The notes: generated by a model not told the origin, from the letters alone. A stretch of 7,490 bases of DNA from Cyanobacteria bacterium UBA4641 (GCA_002405805.1 DHMN01000059.1:3185-10674); one strand, 5' to 3'. Positions 1 through 4,889 are shown, counted from the stretch's first letter. A program made the numbers and translations.

Positions 1-36
1 TTGAGATGCTGAAACAAGTTCAGAATGACAATGACA
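1..36. repeat. Truncated end of the MITE-like repeat
   Basis: The stretch CTGAAACAAGTTCAGAATGA (9-28) matches the right arm of the two complete ~120 bp elements at 3588-3706 and 4755-4874, which carry CTGAATCAAGTTCAGAATGA or a close variant. Only the terminal hairpin is inside the window; the rest of the element, if present, lies to the left. No coding sequence is visible here. Confidence 0.6.
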
Positions 37-43
37 CAAGTAA

Positions 44-68
44 GTAGGGCGGTATTGCTATGCCGACA
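44..68 (+). repeat. REP-like hairpin repeat, copy 1
   Basis: This 25-nt unit starts with GTAG and continues into an imperfect hairpin, GGCGGTAT / ATGCCGAC around a TGCT loop. Close copies occur at 3539-3563 (plus) and 4712-4736 (minus). A GTAG tetranucleotide followed by an imperfect palindrome is the described form of REP elements mobilised by RAYT (TnpA-REP) transposases. That family link is inferred from the form only; no transposase gene lies in the window. Confidence 0.6.
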
Positions 69-76
69 GGTAATAT

Positions 77-148
77 TGTCATTTTAAAAGCTCAGACAAT
101 TTGGATGAGCGTTGCGAACGCATAATTTTATTGCAATTCAGCATGACA
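77..148. repeat. Hairpin repeat with GCGTTGCGAACGC core, copy 1
   Basis: This repeat begins TGTCATT, has the perfect inverted repeat GCGTT-GCG-AACGC at 109-121, and ends ATTCAGCATGACA. A 24-nt block (106-129) recurs without change at 7361-7384, and the flanks also align. The outer ends resemble the ends of the MITE-like family (TGTCATTCTGAA), so it may be a related non-autonomous element with a different centre. Confidence 0.7.
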
Positions 149-157
149 TTGACCCTT

Positions 158-339
158 TTGTTCGGTCTCTCTAAATAGGAGAGAGCAAAATTGTTTTTGA
201 GCGGAACGTGAAAAGTTACAATTTCGAGTGAGGGTTTGTTCAATACAATAGTCGTTCAAATGTTATCCACCCTCTCATTACCCTTCTCAAAGTTTGAGGA
301 ATATAGCATCATTATGAAGAAAACAAGCCAACCAAACTC
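158..339. other. Gene-free stretch with stem-loops
   Basis: I see no gene here. CTCTCT (167-172) pairs with AGAGAG (180-185); AAATTGT (188-194) pairs with ACAATTT (218-224); CTCAAA-G-TTTGAG lies at 286-298. The hairpin followed by GAGTGAGGG (225-233) resembles a type of intergenic repeat seen in many bacterial genomes, from memory only. The stretch lies downstream of the minus-strand XRE gene ending at 340, so its hairpins could help end that transcript, but none has a clear U-tract. Confidence 0.4.
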
Positions 340-561
340 CTAATCCACTCGAGTGAATAAATCCGAAAGCTGGACATCAAACGCATTGGCTATTCTAACA
401 AGGGTTTCTAAATTCGGATTTGCGTGTTCGTTTTCAATCTCACTTATCTGGTTTTGTCCAATGTTTGCAAGCTCTGCTACCGCCTCTTGCGAAAAACGTT
501 TCTTCGTTCGCAACATCCTTACATTATCGGCTAATATTCTTTTTACAATGTCGTTATTCAT
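340..561 (-). CDS. Small XRE-family HTH transcriptional regulator (first copy)
   Basis: This 73-residue protein is almost entirely one Cro/C1-type helix-turn-helix domain (about residues 9-65). Family features are visible: SQE at the first HTH helix, AELAN, the I-S-x-I-E recognition helix region, then NLETLVRIANAF and a hydrophobic LSDLF end. It has no sensor, peptidase or oligomerisation domain, so it resembles phage-repressor-like or antitoxin-like autoregulators. It aligns along its whole length with the second XRE protein at 4476-4694 (shared SQE, AELAN, IE, IANA, LF). It is divergent from a prepilin-like gene 110 bp away, and the second XRE gene has the same arrangement. ATG is the start; no clear Shine-Dalgarno sequence precedes it. 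It is unlikely to be an antitoxin because no toxin gene is beside it. The target is not known; its own promoter and the divergent prepilin promoter are the natural candidates. Confidence 0.88.
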   Translation of the reverse strand: MNNDIVKRILADNVRMLRTKKRFSQEAVAELANIGQNQISEIENEHANPNLETLVRIANAFDVQLSDLFTRVD

Positions 562-671
562 TAGAGTTTATTTTATATTACTTGCAAATAATTCTTTATT
601 AAATAAAATTAATAAAATATTATCTACAGGTAGTAATATATTATGTAAAATATATAAGGAAGGTGGTCTAA
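562..671. promoter_or_regulatory. Divergent promoter region of XRE-1 and prepilin-1
   Basis: This very AT-rich 110 bp region separates the two divergent genes. Plus-strand candidates are TTGCAA (582-587) with TAAAAT (604-609), or TCTACA (623-628) with TAAAAT (646-651). A minus-strand candidate -35 is TTTACA (650-645). Base composition makes all of these weak calls. A perfect 10-bp palindrome, TAATATATTA (634-643), is the same core as the 16-bp palindrome in the second module's promoter region. AAGGAAGGTGG (656-666) is a strong Shine-Dalgarno sequence 5 nt before the prepilin ATG. Confidence 0.4.
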
Positions 672-1448
672 ATGAAATTCGATTATTCTCAAATAAAATA
701 CACTGCACAGAAAACTTTGTGCCAAACGAAGGCAAAAGTCGCATTTACTCTAGCGGAGGTATTAATCACGCTTGGCATTATTGGCGTTGTTGCAGCAATA
801 ACAATTCCCCGTCTAATCAACAATTACAAAGCACACCGATTAAGTACCCAATTTTTGAAATCATATTCCACAATTCAGCAAACATTTCGCCAAATGGAAG
901 CCGACGATGTTTCACTAGACCCTACCACCTACCAAAACACAGGATTACTATTTTATAAAGAATTTACCAAACATATCAAATACGCAATTGATTGTGGAGC
1001 AGTATATCGCGGAAATGGTATGAACCGTGCAAAAGCTTGTTTTAACTACGATTATAACGAAAAAGGAACATTATTACATGGTACCACATACAAAACCCTA
1101 GATGGTAAAAAAGGATTTCGAGACTATTATCTTGATGATGGGCAACTGGTTTTGATGGACGGAACAAATATTATGTTTGAAAATAGCGGTAATGGTACAA
1201 TTTTTGTGTCAGTAGACATCAATGGTTTTCAGTCTCCACCGAACAAAGCCGGATATGATTTGTTTACCTTTCAATTCAATGACGGAGTCTTAAGAACCAT
1301 GGGGGATATAGGGACAATGTTTACCAATATGGACATCTATTGCAACTACCAAAAATCAAACAATGATGCCAACGGCATTGCTTGTGCGCAAAAGGCAAAA
1401 GAAAATCCTCGAGAATATTTCAAATATGTAGTGAAAAATGTTAAATAA
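672..1448 (+). CDS. Prepilin-like secreted protein with type IV pilin/T2SS N-terminus (first copy)
   Basis: This 258-residue protein has a class III signal sequence. After a 24-residue leader comes A/FTLAEVLITLGIIGVVAA, with the predicted prepilin-peptidase cut between A24 and F25 and the conserved Glu at mature position 5 (E29). The hydrophobic helix (about 25-46) would anchor the subunit in the inner membrane and form the filament core. The rest is a soluble domain. It has two cysteine pairs (C108/C123 and C224/C238) and the segment VDIN (181-184)...PPNK...D196-x-F, which recur in the second prepilin at 3720-4400. -1 is Ala rather than the usual Gly. The start is fixed by a strong Shine-Dalgarno sequence (656-666), and there is no other Met before the cut site. 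No assembly ATPase, platform protein or peptidase lies in the window, so these must be elsewhere. Whether it is a pilus, pseudopilus or other surface subunit cannot be told from sequence. Confidence 0.85.
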   Translation: MKFDYSQIKYTAQKTLCQTKAKVAFTLAEVLITLGIIGVVAAITIPRLINNYKAHRLSTQFLKSYSTIQQTFRQMEADDVSLDPTTYQNTGLLFYKEFTKHIKYAIDCGAVYRGNGMNRAKACFNYDYNEKGTLLHGTTYKTLDGKKGFRDYYLDDGQLVLMDGTNIMFENSGNGTIFVSVDINGFQSPPNKAGYDLFTFQFNDGVLRTMGDIGTMFTNMDIYCNYQKSNNDANGIACAQKAKENPREYFKYVVKNVK

Positions 1449-1454
1449 ACTAAA

Positions 1455-1487
1455 AAACAGGTCATGGGAAAAACTCATGACCTGTTT
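1455..1487. terminator. Bidirectional intrinsic terminator between prepilin-1 and ferritin
   Basis: A 12-bp perfect stem, AAACAGGTCATG (1455-1466) with CATGACCTGTTT (1476-1487), extends by a G-T and a G-C pair to an AAAAA loop. Read on the minus strand it is followed by TTTTTT, a classical terminator for the ferritin gene ending at 1509. On the plus strand it lies 6 bp after the prepilin stop and has a weaker T-rich tail. Confidence 0.9.
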
Positions 1488-1508
1488 GTAATATTTACTA
1501 AGCGACTT

Positions 1509-2018
1509 TTATCCAATCACTGGAGCAACGAATGTTCTTGTTGCCAATTCTTTATCAAGATTGAACAATGCTTGTTTATCATCACCAATCAATCTCAATT
1601 TAGCTAGAACTGTACCAACATTTGATTCTTCTTCAACTTGTTCTTTCAAATACCAATCCAAGAAAGATACAGCAGCTCTATCGCGAACTTCTTCTGCTAC
1701 ATCCATCAATTCATTGATACTTGCAGTAACAAATTCTTCGTGTTCCAAAATTTGTTCAAAAATAGCCAACGGTGTAGTACCTTTGATTTCAGGCTTGTCG
1801 ATTGCTCCAAATTCAAGGTGGTTGTTACGAGTTATTACATAATCGTACATACCCATAGCGTGAGCTCTTTCTTCTTGAACTTGTACGTCCATCCAGTTTA
1901 CAAAACCAGTCAATTTCAATTCTGCAAAAATACCTTTCATTGCAAGGTACAAATATTCTGAATACAATTCTTTGTTAAGTTGTACATTGAATGCTTTTTC
2001 TAATTTTTTGTCCATCAT
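1509..2018 (-). CDS. Non-heme bacterial ferritin
   Basis: This 169-residue four-helix protein should form the 24-subunit iron-storage cage, oxidising Fe(II) at a di-iron centre and storing it as ferric mineral. The ferroxidase ligands fall at the numbering of E. coli FtnA: E17, E50, H53, E94, Q127 and E130, with Y24 nearby. The length is normal for the family. There is no heme-binding Met of bacterioferritin type that I can identify and no rubredoxin domain, so it is neither bacterioferritin nor rubrerythrin. AAGGAG (2030-2025) precedes the first ATG by 6 nt and an adjacent second ATG by 9 nt; the first is chosen because it matches the FtnA numbering. It starts 12 bp after the flavodiiron gene stop and is surely co-transcribed with it, under the Fur-like site near 3278-3297. 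A strong terminator at 1455-1487 ends the operon. Confidence 0.95.
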   Translation of the reverse strand: MMDKKLEKAFNVQLNKELYSEYLYLAMKGIFAELKLTGFVNWMDVQVQEERAHAMGMYDYVITRNNHLEFGAIDKPEIKGTTPLAIFEQILEHEEFVTASINELMDVAEEVRDRAAVSFLDWYLKEQVEEESNVGTVLAKLRLIGDDKQALFNLDKELATRTFVAPVIG

Positions 2019-2030
2019 ATTTTTCTCCTT

Positions 2031-3239
2031 CTACTTGTCAAAAGTTTCTACAATAGCTTTAGCAAGATTTTCAATTTCTTCAATTTGATTTTCTTTGATT
2101 GTTGATTTTACAGTAACTTTATTACCGATAATTTCAGAATTTTTCAATTGAGAAACCAATTCTGTCATCAATTTTCCTGCCATTGGTGCCCAAGAACCGT
2201 TTTCAATAATCGCAATTTTACGATTTTGCAAATTGTGCGCAACGATGTCGTGCAAAACATTTTCCATAGAAATAAAGATTCCGTTGTTGTATGTCGGTGC
2301 AGCAAATACGATATGAGAATATTTGAACGCATCTGCTACAATGTAAGATGAATCTGTCACAGATGTATCGCACAATTTGATATTTTTCACACCTAAATCT
2401 GCCAATTTTGATGCCAAAATTTCTGCAACATTTTGAGTTCCGCCATAAATAGAAGCGTAAGGAATCAACACTGACTGAATTTCAGGGGTATAAGTTGACC
2501 ATTTCATATATTTATCAATGAATTTGTCAAAATCTTTTCTCCAAACATAACCATGCAATGGGCATAACAATTTGATTTCAAGAGCAGATGCTTTTTTAAG
2601 TAATGCTTGAACTTGAGGACCATATTTCCCTACGATGTTTGTATAATAACGTCTTGCCTCATCCATATATCTATGTTCAAAATCAACTTCATCAGCAAAA
2701 ATATTACCGTCAACAGTTCCGAAAGCACCGAATGCGTCTGCGGAGAATAAAATTTTATCAACTGTATCATAAGTAACCATAACTTCAGGCCAATGAACCA
2801 TTGGAGCAAACACGAAAGTCAAATTGTGTTTACCTGTATTAAGTGTGTCACCTTCTTTTACCACCATCAATTGTTCTTCAGGAATAGTGAAATCAAAGAA
2901 TTGACCAAGCATTGTTTTGATTTTGGCGTTACATACGATTGTTACATCAGGATGTTTTGCCAAAATTGCAGGAATTTCTGCACAGTGGTCAGGTTCCATG
3001 TGGTTGATTACCAAATAATCAAGTTTTCTGTCACCCAAAACATGAGCAACATTTTCCAAGAATTGATGAGTTACTGTTTTGTCTACAGTGTCTAACAAAA
3101 CAGTTTTTTCATCCATTAATAAATATGAGTTGTATGATACTCCAATCGGCACAGGATAAACACCCTCAAATAGGGATAATCTTCTGTCATTTGCACCAAC
3201 CCAGAACAAATCTTGAGATATTTTCTTAGTATTATACAT
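2031..3239 (-). CDS. fprA: A-type flavodiiron protein (oxygen and/or nitric oxide reductase)
   Basis: This cytoplasmic enzyme reduces O2 to water, and in some members NO to N2O, using electrons normally supplied by rubredoxin. It has 402 residues in two domains. The first is a metallo-beta-lactamase-like diiron domain (about 1-250) with ligands H80-x-E82-x-D84-H85, H149, D168 (in SADAFGAFG) and H229 (in PLHGYVW). The second is a flavodoxin-like FMN domain (about 253-402) starting at IPYASIYGGTQNVAE. No C-terminal rubredoxin or flavin reductase domain follows, so it is class A. An upstream in-frame ATG would add 18 residues (MIIIFSFYVI...), but the start at 3239 is preferred: GGAG (3251-3248) lies 8 nt before it and MYNTKKIS...LFWVGAND is the usual family N-terminus. 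It is the first gene of an operon with ferritin, which suits protection of an anaerobe from oxygen and free iron. No rubredoxin gene is in the window. Confidence 0.95.
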   Translation of the reverse strand: MYNTKKISQDLFWVGANDRRLSLFEGVYPVPIGVSYNSYLLMDEKTVLLDTVDKTVTHQFLENVAHVLGDRKLDYLVINHMEPDHCAEIPAILAKHPDVTIVCNAKIKTMLGQFFDFTIPEEQLMVVKEGDTLNTGKHNLTFVFAPMVHWPEVMVTYDTVDKILFSADAFGAFGTVDGNIFADEVDFEHRYMDEARRYYTNIVGKYGPQVQALLKKASALEIKLLCPLHGYVWRKDFDKFIDKYMKWSTYTPEIQSVLIPYASIYGGTQNVAEILASKLADLGVKNIKLCDTSVTDSSYIVADAFKYSHIVFAAPTYNNGIFISMENVLHDIVAHNLQNRKIAIIENGSWAPMAGKLMTELVSQLKNSEIIGNKVTVKSTIKENQIEEIENLAKAIVETFDK

Positions 3240-3277
3240 AATTTTTTCTCCTTTTTTCTTTATAATAACATAAAAAC

Positions 3278-3297
3278 TGAAAATGATTATCAAAATT
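3278..3297 (-). promoter_or_regulatory. Fur-box-like operator of the flavodiiron-ferritin operon
   Basis: Read on the minus strand, 3292-3278 is TGATAATCATTTTCA, a 7-1-7 inverted repeat with 13 of the 15 positions symmetrical as expected for TGATAAT-N-ATTATCA. The 19-bp form (3297-3279) matches the classical Fur consensus at 15 of 19 positions by my count. A tentative promoter, TTGATA (3293-3288) with TGTTAT 17 bp downstream, overlaps it, so binding would block transcription. PerR boxes are similar, so a PerR-type regulator is the main alternative. Confidence 0.65.
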
Positions 3298-3336
3298 AAT
3301 TTTATATTAAAATAACCAAGATGGCTAATAGAAATT

Positions 3337-3364
3337 AGGACAAAAGTCTAATATTATCTATAAT
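3337..3364 (+). promoter_or_regulatory. Candidate promoter of an orphan transcription unit
   Basis: A perfect -10 hexamer TATAAT (3359-3364) lies 16 bp after a partial -35, AGGACA (3337-3342). Transcription would start near 3371. No annotated plus-strand gene follows before the terminator at 3467-3497, which is why this promoter is notable. AT-rich sequence gives such matches by chance, so the call rests mainly on the promoter-hairpins-terminator arrangement. Confidence 0.4.
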
Positions 3365-3370
3365 ACATGA

Positions 3371-3497
3371 TGACAATTGAAATATGCAATTGACAGAATG
3401 AAACAAAAGTTTGCCAAAAGATTTGGCATGCCATATGAAAAAGATTATTTGGATAAAAAAGAGTTTATTGCCTGTTGATACAGGCAATTTTATTTTT
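3371..3497 (+). ncRNA. Candidate structured small RNA (or micropeptide mRNA)
   Basis: This is a predicted transcript of about 125 nt from the promoter at 3337-3364 to an intrinsic terminator. Three stem-loops are visible: CAATTG/CAATTG (3374-3379 with 3387-3392), TGCCAAA/TTTGGCA with a 3-nt loop (3412-3428), and the terminator stem (3467-3488). I recognise no known RNA family. A short reading frame also fits inside it: ATG at 3398 to TGA at 3476-3478, 26 codons, M-K-Q-K-F-A-K-R-F-G..., extendable to a TTG at 3377. There is no clear Shine-Dalgarno sequence and the stop sits in the terminator loop, so an RNA function is preferred. It lies beside the iron/oxygen operon and is divergent from it. 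Confidence 0.45.
3467..3497 (+). terminator. Intrinsic terminator of the orphan unit
   Basis: An 8-bp perfect stem, ATTGCCTG (3467-3474) with CAGGCAAT (3481-3488), has a 6-nt loop and is followed directly by TTTATTTTTG. The U-rich side is on the plus strand. On the minus strand the T-rich run comes only after AAACTC, so it is a weaker stop for transcripts from prepilin-2. Confidence 0.8.
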
Positions 3498-3538
3498 GTT
3501 TGGTGGGGAAAGATGGACATTTGTTAGCAGGTAAATAT

Positions 3539-3563
3539 TTAGGTCGGTATAGCCATGTCGACA
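3539..3563 (+). repeat. REP-like hairpin repeat, copy 2
   Basis: This copy is related to the units at 44-68 and 4712-4736. The stem GTCGGTAT / ATGTCGAC keeps pairing through two G-T wobbles around an AGCC loop. Its 5' tetranucleotide is TTAG rather than GTAG. It lies 24 bp left of a complete MITE-like element. Confidence 0.6.
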
Positions 3564-3587
3564 AATAGCATTCTAATCATACAAAAA

Positions 3588-3706
3588 GGTCTATGTCACC
3601 CTGAACTTGTTTCAGGGTCTTTTCCATTTAAGAATTTAGCAATGATTACTTAGCCTAACATTGATTATTGAAAAGATTCTGAATCAAGTTCAGAATGACA
3701 TAGACC
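3588..3706. mobile_element. MITE-like element, copy 1 (119 bp)
   Basis: Terminal inverted repeats of 37 bp (3588-3624 and 3670-3706) begin GGTCTATGTCA and match at 32 of 37 positions. Each arm contains its own hairpin, CCCTGAA/TTCAGGG on the left and ATTCTGAA/TTCAGAAT on the right. The centre (3625-3669) is AT-rich and encodes nothing. A second copy in the same orientation lies at 4755-4874. No target-site duplication is evident. Its right end is 13 bp beyond the prepilin-2 stop, and a transcript entering there would form an arm hairpin followed by CTTTTC, so it may act as a terminator. Confidence 0.75.
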
Positions 3707-3719
3707 TATGTGTCATCAA

Positions 3720-4400
3720 CTACCACGGATAATCCTTTTCAATTTTCCAACCGGCACGGCGAATCTTTTCGGCACAATACATACCATAACTCTGTTTTGA
3801 ACATTCTTTATTTATTTCATCATTAGTCTTTTCATAGCCGTATGCTCTTATACCACCCCCATCTTTTTGAACTCTTGTAAGAAAGAATACATCCTTACCA
3901 TATTTATTAGGTGGAGCACTTGCATTGAGGTCAACTAAAATAATTCCAGATGGTTCTTCTGAATTATAAGCACTTCTTATACTATAAAAATAACCGTCAA
4001 AAGATATGAAAGCAGCTCCTTTTGGATGAATTGGATAAAAAGCTTTATTTTTACCAGCTCCGATATACGGACTATTTGATTTATAACCACAACGAGTAGA
4101 ATAATCCTCACATTTTGATAATATTTTTATGTAAGGCGCCCAATAGGTATTAAAATAAGTTTTCGAATCCATATTATAAGCTTCTTCAAAAGAAGGTTCA
4201 CCATTATCATCAAAAGACAATTTATATGCTTGGTTTAATATAGAGATTGCTTTTTGTAGCTTTGTTACAGTGACATTTTTTTGATAATCAGCTATCAAAT
4301 TCGGAATCGTCATGGCTGCGACAATTCCAATAATTCCTAAAGTGATTAAAACTTCAGCCAACGTAAAAGCTTTTTTAAAATAGAACAAATCTGACCTCAT
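3720..4400 (-). CDS. Prepilin-like secreted protein with type IV pilin/T2SS N-terminus (second copy)
   Basis: This 226-residue protein has a short 11-residue leader, then A/FTLAEVLITLGIIGIVAA, with the predicted cut between A11 and F12 and the conserved Glu at mature position 5 (E16). The hydrophobic helix covers about 12-33. The soluble domain repeats the first copy's plan at lower similarity: a middle cysteine pair (C97/C104), VDLN (156-159)...PPNK...D170-x-F, and a C-terminal pair (C200/C209). The paired cysteines probably form disulfides after export, as in many pilins; the Asp/Asn-rich segment could bind a metal, but that is a guess. The ATG has no recognisable Shine-Dalgarno sequence and a predicted leader of only about 14 nt, unlike the first copy. 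It is divergent from XRE-2 and shares a promoter region containing a perfect palindrome. Confidence 0.85.
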   Translation of the reverse strand: MRSDLFYFKKAFTLAEVLITLGIIGIVAAMTIPNLIADYQKNVTVTKLQKAISILNQAYKLSFDDNGEPSFEEAYNMDSKTYFNTYWAPYIKILSKCEDYSTRCGYKSNSPYIGAGKNKAFYPIHPKGAAFISFDGYFYSIRSAYNSEEPSGIILVDLNASAPPNKYGKDVFFLTRVQKDGGGIRAYGYEKTNDEINKECSKQSYGMYCAEKIRRAGWKIEKDYPW

Positions 4401-4402
4401 TC

Positions 4403-4430
4403 TTGACTAATATATTAGTCATTATATACA
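4403..4430 (+). promoter_or_regulatory. Candidate promoter of XRE-2
   Basis: TTGACT (4403-4408) and TATACA (4425-4430) are separated by 16 bp, which would start transcription near 4437 and give a leader of about 40 nt. The -35 overlaps the palindrome at 4405-4420. An isolated TATAAT at 4451-4456 is a possible alternative -10 but lacks a convincing -35. Confidence 0.4.
4405..4420. promoter_or_regulatory. Perfect 16-bp palindrome, likely operator
   Basis: GACTAATATATTAGTC is its own reverse complement. It begins immediately after the prepilin-2 -10 box (4426-4421), covering the expected start site, and overlaps the candidate -35 of XRE-2. This is where a repressor would control both divergent genes. 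XRE-2 is the obvious candidate protein. The central TAATATATTA also occurs at 634-643 in the first module. Confidence 0.6.
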
Positions 4431-4450
4431 TATTTTAGGTGGATTGTCAA
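4421..4450 (-). promoter_or_regulatory. Consensus promoter of prepilin-2
   Basis: On the minus strand TTGACA (4450-4445) is followed after 18 bp by TATAAT (4426-4421), both perfect sigma-70 hexamers. The start site would be near 4414, inside the palindrome 4405-4420. A promoter this strong fits an abundant product held off by a repressor. Confidence 0.7.
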
Positions 4451-4475
4451 TATAATAGTTATTAAAATACTTTAT

Positions 4476-4694
4476 ATGAACAAAGACACAGTGCAAAAAT
4501 TAGGTCTAAAAATCAGGATTGAAAGACAAAAACAAAAAATTTCGCAAGAAAAACTTGCAGAACTTGCGAATTTGAACAGGAATTTTGTTGGAATGATTGA
4601 ACGCGGAGAAACAAATGTAACTGTCAAAAATCTTGAAAATATTGCCAATGCACTGAACATCCCAATCCAAGAGCTGTTTAATTTTGTGATTTAA
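4476..4694 (+). CDS. Small XRE-family HTH transcriptional regulator (second copy)
   Basis: This 72-residue protein is a single Cro/C1-type helix-turn-helix domain (about residues 8-63): KISQEKLAELANLNRNFVGM, then IERGETN and NLENIANALNIPIQELF. The R-x-F-V-G-x-I-E-R-G-E pattern is typical of phage- and restriction-controller-like XRE proteins. It is a paralogue-like match to the XRE protein at 340-561 and has the same position, divergent from a prepilin-like gene (75 bp apart). No Shine-Dalgarno sequence is evident before the ATG. Downstream it runs into a REP-like hairpin and a MITE-like element rather than a partner gene, so a toxin-antitoxin or restriction-modification role is not supported. 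Control of the palindrome at 4405-4420 is the likely role. Confidence 0.88.
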   Translation: MNKDTVQKLGLKIRIERQKQKISQEKLAELANLNRNFVGMIERGETNVTVKNLENIANALNIPIQELFNFVI

Positions 4695-4711
4695 TTGAAC
4701 AATGAAAGCTT

Positions 4712-4736
4712 TGTCCGCATAGCAATACCGACCTAC
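4712..4736 (-). repeat. REP-like hairpin repeat, copy 3
   Basis: Read on the minus strand, it starts GTAG and continues with GTCGGTAT-TGCT-ATGCGGAC, one mismatch and one wobble in the stem. It is nearly the same as the unit at 44-68 but inverted. It lies 17 bp after the XRE-2 stop and 18 bp before a MITE-like element. Confidence 0.65.
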
Positions 4737-4754
4737 ATTATGACCAAACATAAA

Positions 4755-4874
4755 GGTCATTGTCATTCTGAACTTGATTCAGAATCTTTTCCATTTAACA
4801 ATTTAACAAATATTACTATTGATAAAATCTGATTATTGAAAAGATTCCGAAATAAATTCGGAATGACATAGACC
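4755..4874. mobile_element. MITE-like element, copy 2 (120 bp)
   Basis: This is the same family and orientation as 3588-3706. The 37-bp terminal inverted repeats (4755-4791 and 4838-4874) match at 30 of 37 positions. The right-arm hairpin is ATTCCGAA/TTCGGAAT, where the left arm has ATTCTGAA/TTCAGAAT, a compensated base-pair change. The centre shares the start CATTTAA and the end GATTATT with copy 1. A plus-strand transcript from XRE-2 would meet the left-arm hairpin followed by CTTTTCC. Confidence 0.75.
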
Positions 4875-4889
4875 GATTTGTTCAATTTA

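Noticed and set aside
353..958. 201-codon open frame on plus, overlapping XRE-1 and prepilin-1
   Set aside because: It runs antisense to XRE-1 and out of frame through the prepilin coding region, and its protein shows no recognisable domain. Both overlapped genes are clear.
3240..3293. Longer flavodiiron start at 3293
   Set aside because: It would add MIIIFSFYVIIKKKGEKI, which is translated promoter and ribosome-binding sequence and would contain the Fur-like site; the ATG at 3239 has a good ribosome-binding site.
3335..3520. 61-codon open frame on minus
   Set aside because: There is no ribosome-binding site and no recognisable motif, and it crosses the terminator stem at 3467-3488. The plus-strand promoter/hairpin/terminator pattern explains the stretch better.
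4476..4694. XRE-2 as antitoxin of a toxin-antitoxin pair or controller of a restriction system
   Set aside because: No toxin, methylase or nuclease gene is adjacent; the flanks are a prepilin and repeats.
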